Shown piece after piece: positions 50,419-57,952 of a DNA stretch of 64,000 nucleotides (positions are counted from its first letter, which is position 1; each line of letters opens with the position of its first letter). Source of the stretch: Planctomycetota bacterium. GTDB lineage: Bacteria; Planctomycetota; Phycisphaerae; Phycisphaerales; Phycisphaeraceae. The notes beneath the pieces were generated by a model that was not told where the DNA came from, did no database searches, and saw only the letters and a list, made by a program, of their open reading frames with translations. The translations under genes were made by a program, and so were the position numbers. Where the stretch lies: positions 1 through 64,000 of the forward strand of contig JAJRRS010000152.1 in the NCBI GenBank assembly GCA_024279275.1, written 5' to 3'.

Positions 50419-51807
50419 ATGGATTACGAACCCACCCAAGACCTCAACCTCACCGCAGGCGATCTGTTCCCGGACAAGAAGCCGCCGGATGCCGCGTGGG
50501 CCGATCATCCCGAATTGCCTGTTGCCCTACCCGACTTGGATACGCCGGTGGTTGAAGAGCCGACCGAGGCGTTGGCGGTGGTTGCACCCAGGAAATCCGC
50601 AGTCCCCCAACCCGGCAAAGATCACCAGGCAGCCGTTGTACTACACGCCCGGGTGGTGACCGGATGCGGCGGCGGGCCTGAGAAAACTATCCTGCGCAGC
50701 CCGCGGTTTGCAGACACCACACGTTACAAGATGGCTGCGGCATACCTTTATCCCCAAGGCGATCCGGGGATGTGCGTGATCCGTGAAAGTGCCAAACAAC
50801 TGGGCTGCCCGCTTTATGAAATCGCTGAGGCGCACGCACTGGATCATCACGCGGTTGATGCGATGGCGGTGCTTTGCCGTGACCTGAAGGTTGATATCTG
50901 GCACAGCCACGACTACAAGACTAACGTGCTGGGTCGGTTGATCCGACGTTATCACCCGATGAAACTGGTCACGACCGCGCACGGCTTCACGCGAGAAACA
51001 TGGCGTACACGGCTGTACTACCACGTCGATAACCTGGCGATGCTCGGCTACGACCAGGTGATCGCGGTGAGTCCGCCGTTGGTAAAACATTGCGCGTATC
51101 ACGGCGTGAACCCTGAGCGGCTGACCTATATCCCCAACGCGATCGATGCCGCGGAATACACCCGAACACGGCCCCCGGCTCAGGCGAAGTCAGCGATGGG
51201 TTTGCCAGCGAATCGTTTTGCGATCGGTGTGATCGGCCGACTCAGCATTGAAAAAGGTGTGGACCGTGCGATCCGTATGATGACGAACCTAATCAAGACT
51301 CACCCCCAGACCGAATTGCATCTGATCGGTGACGGGCCGCAACGAAAAGAGCTTGAGGCTTTGGCGAAGCAGCTAGGCGTCGCGGGTTCGATCCGTTGGT
51401 GGGGCTGGCAGACCGATGCGCGTCCGATCTACGAGATGCTCGACACGCTGCTGCTACCCAGCCGTACCGAGGGGCTGCCTAATGTCGTGCTGGAAGCGAT
51501 GGCGATGGGCGTCCCCGTCGCCGCAACCAACGTCGGCGGCGTCAGCGACCTGCTAGATCACGGCGGCTGCGGTGTGATCCTTGAAGATGATGAAGACACC
51601 TGGGCCAATCAGATCGCCCCACTGCTATCGACGCCGGACCTGCATCATTCCTACACCGATCAGGCCGAGCAACGCGTTCGCGACGCGTTCAGCTTTGAGA
51701 ACAGGATGCAGAAGGTGATGGGGGTTTATGACAGGGTGTTGGGGCGGAACGTGAACGACACTGCCGCTGCCGCGCCCCCTTCAACTCAAGCCCGCCTAGC
51801 CGCCTGA
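50419..51807 (+). CDS. GT4 family glycosyltransferase
   Basis: 462 aa. A ~70-residue acidic/Pro-rich start precedes a GT-B fold: N-terminal VVTGCGGGPEKTILRSPRFA and VDIWHSHDYKTNVLGRLIRR, C-terminal FAIGVIGRLSIEKGVDRAIR, then LLLPSRTEGLPNVVLEAMAM with the E-x7-E nucleotide-sugar motif. Retaining GT4 enzymes add sugars from nucleotide donors to growing lipid-linked glycans in the cytoplasm. It starts 24 bp after the radical SAM gene, indicating cotranscription. Confidence 0.92.
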   Translation: MDYEPTQDLNLTAGDLFPDKKPPDAAWADHPELPVALPDLDTPVVEEPTEALAVVAPRKSAVPQPGKDHQAAVVLHARVVTGCGGGPEKTILRSPRFADTTRYKMAAAYLYPQGDPGMCVIRESAKQLGCPLYEIAEAHALDHHAVDAMAVLCRDLKVDIWHSHDYKTNVLGRLIRRYHPMKLVTTAHGFTRETWRTRLYYHVDNLAMLGYDQVIAVSPPLVKHCAYHGVNPERLTYIPNAIDAAEYTRTRPPAQAKSAMGLPANRFAIGVIGRLSIEKGVDRAIRMMTNLIKTHPQTELHLIGDGPQRKELEALAKQLGVAGSIRWWGWQTDARPIYEMLDTLLLPSRTEGLPNVVLEAMAMGVPVAATNVGGVSDLLDHGGCGVILEDDEDTWANQIAPLLSTPDLHHSYTDQAEQRVRDAFSFENRMQKVMGVYDRVLGRNVNDTAAAAPPSTQARLAA

Positions 51808-51868
51808 CCTGGGGTGACGCTTCGAGATTGAAGCCGTTTCACCTCACTGGCAGAGTTGCAACACCTCT

Positions 51869-53011
51869 TCACCTGCGTCGCAGCAGTGCTGTACCCCCAA
51901 AGGCGAGCAGCGACAATGTGCCCGGCTCGGGGATCACTGCGATAAAGGCTTCGCGGAGACCGTCGGGGTTGTTGCCAAAGCCCACGATAGTCAGGCCGTC
52001 GGCCGAGATACCGCTGGCATGCTCCAATTGCCAACCCGTCAGATTGAGGCCGAAATCGGTGGCCAGTATATCCTGCAACGAGCGCATGCCGTCGCCGGCC
52101 GTCCACAAAAACGCCTCAGGGCCGGATGCAGTATCGCCGCGTCCCACGATGACTGAACCGTCAGCCGACGTGGCAGACGCGCCGCTAGAGAAGATGCCGC
52201 CGGGCAGATCGCCTAGGCCGACCATCCCGCCGCCAGCCGTCCAACGAAACGCTTCAGGGCCAGATGATGTCTGGCTAAACCCCACGACGACCGCGCCGTC
52301 CGCCGACGTGGCAGACGCACTGCTAAGGTTGATGCCGCCGGGCAAACCGCCCAGACCAACCATCCCGCCGTCCAACGTCCAGCGAAATGCTTCCTCGTTG
52401 GGGAATGTGGTGGACCTGCCATGCCCCACGACGACTGAGCCATCGGCCGAGATGCCGTTCGCGGTGCTATTGAAACCGCCGCCGGACAGGTCGCCGAGGC
52501 TGAGCATGCCGCCGCCGACCGTCCAGCGAAATGCCTCGAAGCCGGATGCATTAATGCCTTGCCCCACGACGACCGAGCCGTCCGCCGAGGTGGCAATCGC
52601 ATTCTGAAAGAAGGTGTTGTCGAGAGGATCGCCCAGGCCGATCATGCCACCGCCGACCGTCCAGCGAAACGCCTCGGAACCGTTTGCGGAAATACTACCT
52701 ATCCCCACGACGACCGAACCGTCGGATGAAACGGCGTTGGCAAAGCTATTGAACTGGCCACCTGCCAAGTCGTCCAGACCGACCATACCGCCAGCCGCTG
52801 TCCAGCGAAACGCCTCAGCGCCGGATGCGGAAATGCCCTTCCCCACGACGACCGAGCCGTCCGCCGAGACGCTTTCCGCTCTACTAGAAAAAATGTTACC
52901 AGGCAGGTCGCCCAAGCCCTGGAAATTGGCGGCCATCGCCGCGCCAGGCATCGCCACGGCCACAACCAACACGCACGGGAAGATCCCGATCTGAACATTA
53001 AAACAACGCAT
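51869..53011 (-). CDS. PEP-CTERM protein with HAF repeats
   Basis: 380 aa from the ATG giving MRCFNVQIGIFPCVLVVAVA, seven bases after a strong AAGGAG; the ORF-track start ten codons earlier is rejected. After the signal peptide come six ~46-residue HAF-type repeats (GLGDLPGG...SADGSVVVGxG...EAFRWTxxGGM) and a seventh, shorter one. These are predicted to form a beta-propeller-like surface domain. The tail VIPEPGTLSLLAFGGTALLR is a PEP-CTERM sorting signal. A perfect 11-bp inverted repeat lies directly upstream. Confidence 0.92.
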   Translation of the reverse strand: MRCFNVQIGIFPCVLVVAVAMPGAAMAANFQGLGDLPGNIFSSRAESVSADGSVVVGKGISASGAEAFRWTAAGGMVGLDDLAGGQFNSFANAVSSDGSVVVGIGSISANGSEAFRWTVGGGMIGLGDPLDNTFFQNAIATSADGSVVVGQGINASGFEAFRWTVGGGMLSLGDLSGGGFNSTANGISADGSVVVGHGRSTTFPNEEAFRWTLDGGMVGLGGLPGGINLSSASATSADGAVVVGFSQTSSGPEAFRWTAGGGMVGLGDLPGGIFSSGASATSADGSVIVGRGDTASGPEAFLWTAGDGMRSLQDILATDFGLNLTGWQLEHASGISADGLTIVGFGNNPDGLREAFIAVIPEPGTLSLLAFGGTALLRRR

Positions 53012-53030
53012 CGCGTAACTCCTTTTCTTA

Positions 53031-53066
53031 GACGTTGCCACAGCAAATCAAAGTGGTGGCAACGTC
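53031..53066 (-). promoter_or_regulatory. Perfect 11-bp inverted repeat in the leader of the HAF PEP-CTERM gene
   Basis: GACGTTGCCAC, 14-base loop, GTGGCAACGTC, ending 7 bases before the AAGGAG region of the minus-strand gene. It may be an operator or an mRNA hairpin placed to influence ribosome access. No second copy was seen elsewhere in the window. Confidence 0.65.
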
Positions 53067-53108
53067 CATGTTAATTTTGAAGGTTTGTATTCTTACTTAC
53101 GTTCTATC

Positions 53109-54443
53109 TCAACCGCCTGAGGCCGCCAACCGCCGACGATGCAGCAGGGCCACGACGCCACCCAAAGCTAACAGCGATAGTGTCCCGGGCTCGGGGACTA
53201 CCGATCCTGTAAGATTTAGGGTCAGGACTTGACCACCCACTGCTCCGACTAAATCCTGATCAGACAGAGTTAGTAAATATGTAGCGTCGAATGTACCAAG
53301 TGTGCTGGTATCAAAGAAGGCAGAAAGATTCTGGCTTGAACCAGCAGCCAAGTTGGAAAAAGTCGCCATATCTGTAGTCAACACACCTACATCGCCGCTA
53401 GGCGCGATACTATCCAAGTCCAGCCCAGCAGTGAAGCCCGCAGTCGCCAAGAGATTTGAAAGGCTAAAAGACTCACTCAATGAGTCGATGTTTGCGGCAA
53501 TTGAGCCAAAGTCAATTGTCAGCACGTTCTGGTCTGCTGCGCTACTGAACGACGCATTGGCATGATCCAATATAGTCGCAGAAACAGAAATCAAGTCATC
53601 GGGATCATCGCTGCCCAAAGCAGATCCGGCCGAGGTGGAGGCCAGATTGTCGAGCACAACGTCGCCGCTCTTATTGCCTGCCGTCGATGTATTGACTCCG
53701 ATAGTTAAAGGCAAGGTGACACTACCACTTGCCAAACCTTGGGATCCATTGGGTGAAACGGTCACATCAGTACTAGTCGTGTTGATGCCCACAGTTGTAC
53801 TCTGGGTACCTGTCTTACTCAATAAGACACCACTATTACTTAGGTTTGCACCGACAATTGCTGTTCCAAAGTTGATGGGCCCGTTTGCAGTTATAAGAGT
53901 GTTATTGCCTGGGAGGGCCGTTCCTGAAAATTGGATCTCAGAATACTCAACTCGTGATGTACCATCAGAAGCTGTTAGGGGTGTGAAAATAAAGGAGCGA
54001 ATACCGTTGAAGCCCTGCGTGCTGATGTTGTACTCAACTAGCGTTGTAGGGTTGGTTTGTGTATCGAAATATGTAGTGCCAATCTGACTTCCAGTAGCAT
54101 CGGGCTCATTAAAGAATGCTAGCTGAAAAGAAGAGACCGCATTAAGTGAGTTAGAGCCATGTTCACCCAGTAGAAAGAATGAATCAAGATCATAGTTTTG
54201 ATTGAAGTTGTATGTGACACTCACTGGCAAAAAGTCTATCGAAACACCATTGTTCACAGGGGTCATGCCAGGTAAGTCTAAAATACCATCGACAGTTTGG
54301 GCAAATGATCCGGAAGGAATCGATTCAACACCGCTAGCGCTGGAAAATGATATTTGGCCCGGCCCTGTGATTGTCCCCGCGCCGTTCGCTGATTGGAAAG
54401 TGATGAGAAATACTAAAGCAGTAAAGATACTGATGCGTTTCAT
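53109..54443 (-). CDS. PEP-CTERM protein with choice-of-anchor-like beta domains
   Basis: 444 aa; TTGGAG lies nine bases before the ATG. Signal peptide MKRISIFTALVFLITFQSANG, then a ~150-residue discoidin-like beta region (FFLLGEHGSNSLNAVSSFQL; YSEIQFSGTALPG). Next is a segment INFGTAIVGANLSNSGVLLS resembling immunoglobulin-like ASPM/choice-of-anchor D modules, repeated more loosely further on (LTIDFGSIAANIDSLSESFS). The tail is VVPEPGTLSLLALGGVVALL + HRRR. Composition is less GC-rich than the neighbours. No catalytic motif; a surface or matrix role is inferred. Confidence 0.87.
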   Translation of the reverse strand: MKRISIFTALVFLITFQSANGAGTITGPGQISFSSASGVESIPSGSFAQTVDGILDLPGMTPVNNGVSIDFLPVSVTYNFNQNYDLDSFFLLGEHGSNSLNAVSSFQLAFFNEPDATGSQIGTTYFDTQTNPTTLVEYNISTQGFNGIRSFIFTPLTASDGTSRVEYSEIQFSGTALPGNNTLITANGPINFGTAIVGANLSNSGVLLSKTGTQSTTVGINTTSTDVTVSPNGSQGLASGSVTLPLTIGVNTSTAGNKSGDVVLDNLASTSAGSALGSDDPDDLISVSATILDHANASFSSAADQNVLTIDFGSIAANIDSLSESFSLSNLLATAGFTAGLDLDSIAPSGDVGVLTTDMATFSNLAAGSSQNLSAFFDTSTLGTFDATYLLTLSDQDLVGAVGGQVLTLNLTGSVVPEPGTLSLLALGGVVALLHRRRLAASGG

Positions 54444-55170
54444 GAAATGTACTCCAAAGAGTGGGTAGTATTAATGGCAGTATGCCATAGAGTTAGAAAA
54501 TCGATTCTTCATTAAGAGGAATCGCGAATACTGAAAATAAGTGACGCATAATATAGATGGAATTATGCTGAACCCATGTTCAGCCCATGGTACACAGTAC
54601 AATTCCGATCTGATCATGAACGTAACGCGATGCGATTCTCCTTTTCGCTGACGTTCCGGCCCAAACGGATGCGACGGCAAGTGCCATGAATATGCTTTGT
54701 GGTTTCAATCCCTTTCTCCCTTTGTTATTGCTGCGATGGTGTACGCGGCATCTTCGATCTTCTATAGCGATCCGCCGGGTGTGAACAGTTAGAACGCGAG
54801 GTGCTCGGCAGAATTGATCTCGGCGCGCATATAAAGACCTGGCAGTGACCACACCCGCCGTGAGGCCCCGAGATGTCTTGGTTTCTTTCTCCCGTCCTTT
54901 TGTTGCTCTGCTCTAGACGCCGTCGCCCCCGAACCGCCCACGGCTCAAAACTCGAACTGTGGCAACTACTCACGATATGCAGGGATGAGCTTACTCCCCT
55001 CGTGGCGGCGTGTCAAGACAAAGTATAGATAAGACAAAGTCCTTGCTACGCAAGAAAATGCAGGTAGACAGGGACATGAGTGCGAGGATAAGGGAATAAG
55101 CTCATTTAATGATACACCTTCATCTCAGACTCGTATGGCAGCGTGATACCACGACAGAACCACACCCGGC
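54444..55170. other. Noncoding region with a decayed PEP-CTERM leader
   Basis: About 730 bp with no convincing gene. At ~54600-54660 the minus strand reads GGAACGTCAGCGAAAAGGAG + AATCGCATCGCG and later CAGATCGG, which lines up with the leader and first codons of the HAF gene at 53011 (CAACGTCTAAGAAAAGGAGT). The start codon is changed and no long frame follows. A perfect 7-bp hairpin (GCTGAAC/GTTCAGC) lies at 54567-54584. Confidence 0.55.
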
Positions 55171-55470
55171 TCAGTTGTCCGCCTGGTAGCGGACCAGTTC
55201 TGCCCAGATTTCGTGGCGAAGTTCTTTGACGGGTTTGTTGGAGCCGGTGTAGCCGTTGGCGAGGAAGGAGAAGGCGAGCCATTGGTTGTCGAGGGTTTTG
55301 ATGTAGCCGGAGATGGTGGAGACGCCGGTCATGCCGCCGGTTTTGGCGAAGACGCGCTTGGGGTTGTAGTCGGTGAGTGGTTTGTGGTTCCAGGTTGCGT
55401 CGTCGGGGATCTCAACTTTGTAGATGGGTAGGCCGTCGAAGAAAGGGGCGAAGTGTGGGTGGGTTTTCAT
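55171..55470 (-). pseudogene. Truncated DacB-like D-Ala-D-Ala carboxypeptidase (3' fragment)
   Basis: 99 aa. It matches the last fifth of the intact gene at 57953-59425 almost residue for residue (KRVFAKTGGMTGVSTISGYI; LDNQWLAFSFLANGYTGSNK), including the KTG motif but not the catalytic Ser or SxN boxes, and it lacks a signal peptide. Similarity continues a few codons upstream of the ATG (GKLLAF) and then stops about 30 bp before an AAAGGGGACATTCTACTTTA repeat. It is most simply read as the remains of a duplicated dacB. Confidence 0.88.
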
Positions 55471-55528
55471 GAATGCGAGGAGCTTGCCGGGCGAGTCGGG
55501 ATAGAAAAGGGTCTGCTCTGCGTTAAAG

Positions 55529-55552
55529 TAGAATGTCCCCTTTGATTTCCCG
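55529..55552 (-). repeat. AAAGGGGACATTCTACTTTA repeat at the dacB truncation point
   Basis: Minus strand CAAAGGGGACATTCTACTTT followed by AA, nearly identical to the heads of the 35.1-35.6 kb blocks and to 57870-57893. It lies in the first unmatched sequence upstream of the truncated dacB. Confidence 0.85.
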
Positions 55553-55703
55553 ACCGAGGTGTTGTCCGCTTTACCCGGTGTTGCGCTTCGGAATTGAATC
55601 CGCCGGGTGTGAGGTTTTTATTTGAAGCGATCCACCAGTCCACGAGCAAACACCGGTCGCTAGGAAGCGGTGCGGTCTTGTAGCCGTTGAGATGGACGGA
55701 TGC

Positions 55704-57548
55704 CTAAGCCGGAATTGGCGAAGAACCCTGCCGTCGAGTCAACAGACCCAACGAGGACAACCCCAAGCAAACCAGCGATGCGGGTTCCGGAATGTTAGCG
55801 GTAACGCTCGGCGGGGTACCCGCGTTCCAGTTGCCCAAAACGGCGTTGAGATCGTCGATACCGACGAAGCCGTCACCGCTGGGGTCCGCCAGCGGGTTGG
55901 CGGGCGGGACGTTCTGATTCCAGTTACTCAACACGATGTTCAGGTCGGCGATGCCCACGAAGCCGTCGCCATCGAGGTCGCCGGTCAGACTGGTAAAGCC
56001 ACTGCTGGCCACACCCGATCGGCCGTCAAGCAGGCGGAAATGATAGGCGACCTGGCCGAGGTTGTTCAGGCCGCCGCGCTCGGCGCGGTTGGAGACGCCG
56101 CTGTGGCTGAAGGACAGGTCGGTGATGGTGCTGCCCAGCAGGGCATCGCCCTCTCGGACGACCAGGCGCAGGCCGAGGATATCGTCGTACAGGAAGATGC
56201 CCGTGTCATCGAAGGTCGCGCCGCTGGTGCCGGAGAGGGAGCTTTTGAACGCCACCTGCCCGGCGTCGTTGATCGCGGGCTCCCCCATGTTCAAGCTAGA
56301 GAAGGTGCCGTTGCCATCGGGCGAGGCCTGGCCTTCGCGGACGATCTGGGTGAGCGTCAAGCCATCGCTGCGGAAGATGCCCGCGTTGTCGCTGGACCCG
56401 CCGCTGGTGCCGACGAAGGCGCCGAAGAACGCCACCTGCCCGGCCTCGTTGAGCGCGGGGTTGATGCTGAAAGCCTGCCACCGAAAACTGTCGAAGGTGC
56501 CATTGCCGTCTGGTGCCGCCTGGCCTTTACGGACGATTCGGACGAGATTGCCGGGGGTGTCGGGGGTGCCGGGGGTGCCGGGGGTGCCGTCGCCTCGGAA
56601 GATACCCTCATTGTCGCTGGAGCCGCCACTGGTGCCGGTGAATATGGCTATGAACGCCGTCTGCTGGGCATCGTTGAACGCGGGGGCTAGAAATTGGGAG
56701 AAGACGCCGTTGCCATCGAGCGCAAAATCGTCCTTCTCGACGATTTGAGTGGGCGTGGTGATGCCGTTGCCGTGGAAGATGCCTTTCCCGGCGCCGAAGA
56801 CGTCCGTGCGGCCCGAGAACGCCACCTGGCCGTTCTGGTTCAGAGTGACCACGGCGCTGAATCCGCTGAAACCGCCGCCCGTGATCGCGGGGTCGCCTGC
56901 GCGGACGATCCGGGTGAGCGTGGCACCGTCGCTGCGGAAGATGCCCAGTTTGGCCCCGACGGTGCCGGCGAAGCCGCCGCGGAACGCCACCTGCCCGGCG
57001 TCGTTGAGCGTGGGGGTAAACAAGGCAAAGTTGAAGCTGCCGTTGCCATCGGGTGCGGCCTGGCCTTCGCGGACGATCTGGGCGAGGCCTGCGGGGGTGC
57101 CGTCGCTGCGGAAGATGCCCGTGTCATCGCCGGACCCGCCGGAAGTGCCGGTGAGGGAGGTGAGGAACGCCACCTGCCCGGCGTTGTTGAGCGCGGGGAT
57201 CTTGCTGGAAGAGAGGAAATTGGCGAAGCTGCCATTGCCGTTGGGTACGCTCTGGCCTTCGCGAGCGATCTGGCTAAGCGTGGTCCCGTTGCCGAGGAAG
57301 ATGCCCGTGTCATCGCTGGACCCGCCGGAAGTGCCGGTGAGGGCGCTGAAGAACACCGCCTGCCCGGCATCGTTGAACGCGGGCCCAAGGAGAAAGATGG
57401 AGCCAATGGTGCCGTTGCCATCCGGCGCCGCGTCACCGCTGACGGCGATGACTTGGGTGGTCGTCTGGGCGGGGGCCGACACGCACAGGGTTAACAAACA
57501 CACGACAGCACAGACGCGGCCAATCCGCTGAGAAGAAGTGATAAGCAT
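55704..57548 (-). CDS. PEP-CTERM protein with NxxGxxAF tandem repeats and dockerin-like pair
   Basis: 614 aa. Signal peptide MLITSSQRIGRVCAVVCLLT to about SAPA. Then about eight ~58-residue repeats with NDAGQVAFxxxLTGTSGGSSDDTGIF and QIVREGQxxPDGNGxF, the choice-of-anchor tandem-repeat (NxxGxxAF) type, likely a beta-propeller. After ~510 come two calcium-type motifs (TGDLDGDGFVGIADLNIVLS; PSGDGFVGIDDLNAVLGNWN) as in the 30993 protein, then the tail IPEPASLVCLGLSSLGLLTR. One repeat contains TPGTPGTPDTPG, encoded by a G-run minisatellite. Confidence 0.93.
   Translation of the reverse strand: MLITSSQRIGRVCAVVCLLTLCVSAPAQTTTQVIAVSGDAAPDGNGTIGSIFLLGPAFNDAGQAVFFSALTGTSGGSSDDTGIFLGNGTTLSQIAREGQSVPNGNGSFANFLSSSKIPALNNAGQVAFLTSLTGTSGGSGDDTGIFRSDGTPAGLAQIVREGQAAPDGNGSFNFALFTPTLNDAGQVAFRGGFAGTVGAKLGIFRSDGATLTRIVRAGDPAITGGGFSGFSAVVTLNQNGQVAFSGRTDVFGAGKGIFHGNGITTPTQIVEKDDFALDGNGVFSQFLAPAFNDAQQTAFIAIFTGTSGGSSDNEGIFRGDGTPGTPGTPDTPGNLVRIVRKGQAAPDGNGTFDSFRWQAFSINPALNEAGQVAFFGAFVGTSGGSSDNAGIFRSDGLTLTQIVREGQASPDGNGTFSSLNMGEPAINDAGQVAFKSSLSGTSGATFDDTGIFLYDDILGLRLVVREGDALLGSTITDLSFSHSGVSNRAERGGLNNLGQVAYHFRLLDGRSGVASSGFTSLTGDLDGDGFVGIADLNIVLSNWNQNVPPANPLADPSGDGFVGIDDLNAVLGNWNAGTPPSVTANIPEPASLVCLGLSSLGLLTRRQGSSPIPA
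56551..56588. repeat. In-frame G-run minisatellite in the NxxGxxAF gene
   Basis: CCGGGGGTGT then CGGGGGTGC units repeated four times at 9-bp spacing, translated in minus-strand frame as Pro-Gly-Thr units. It is absent from the other protein repeats. Confidence 0.85.
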
Positions 57549-57763
57549 GTAATAGTCCGCCCTTAATATGGCCCGTCAGATAGGCCTTGGATAGGAAACC
57601 ACCCGGGTGCCCGCCTCCCCGCAGGCCGAACGCCAACCCGACCCGAGTCGCCCTGATCGTACAGCACAACGGTCTGTAATGATAGAAAAATCTCAGTTTA
57701 ATAAGACGGCAAAAACGTGTTAACATCGCCACCAAACATGCGAAGCCAACACCGCCCAGCGCA

Positions 57764-57791
57764 CAAAAAAGCCCGCCCCAAGGAGGACGGG
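57764..57791 (-). terminator. Probable terminator of the intact dacB-like gene
   Basis: Minus strand CCCGTCC-TCCTT-GGGGCGGG (seven pairs, one G-U) followed by CTTTTTT. It lies ~160 bp after the dacB stop codon and ~215 bp before the next minus-strand gene. Confidence 0.6.
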
Positions 57792-57869
57792 TCCAATCCT
57801 GTTTGGCATGGCGGTTGCCGGTTTTTGTGGCTGGGGGCAGATCGTCGCCGTGAGTGCGTTGGGGGAATT

Positions 57870-57893
57870 CAAAGGGGACATTCTGCTTTAATC
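57870..57893 (+). repeat. AAAGGGGACATTCTGCTTTA repeat downstream of dacB
   Basis: TTCAAAGGGGACATTCTGCT then TTAA, one base different from the copies at 35.35 and 55.53 kb. It lies 60 bp beyond the stop of the intact dacB and in opposite orientation to the copy at the truncated one. Confidence 0.85.
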
Positions 57894-57952
57894 TGGCCAA
57901 CCGTCGCTATTACTATCCTATTTGCTGCCGTAGAAAAGATGGATGGCTAATT

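Larger units (their letters stand above)
57549..57952. other. Gap with terminator and GGGGACATTCTGCTTTA repeat
   Basis: About 400 bp, no gene. It holds the terminator at 57764-57791, a CAAAGGGGACATTCTGCTTT repeat at 57870-57893, and the start region of the NxxGxxAF gene at its left edge. Confidence 0.6.

Noticed and set aside
54471-54973. Short minus-strand ORFs upstream of the PEP-CTERM gene at 53109-54443
   Set aside because: No signal peptide, family motif or ribosome-binding site fits; the sequence is better explained as a decayed leader plus noncoding DNA.
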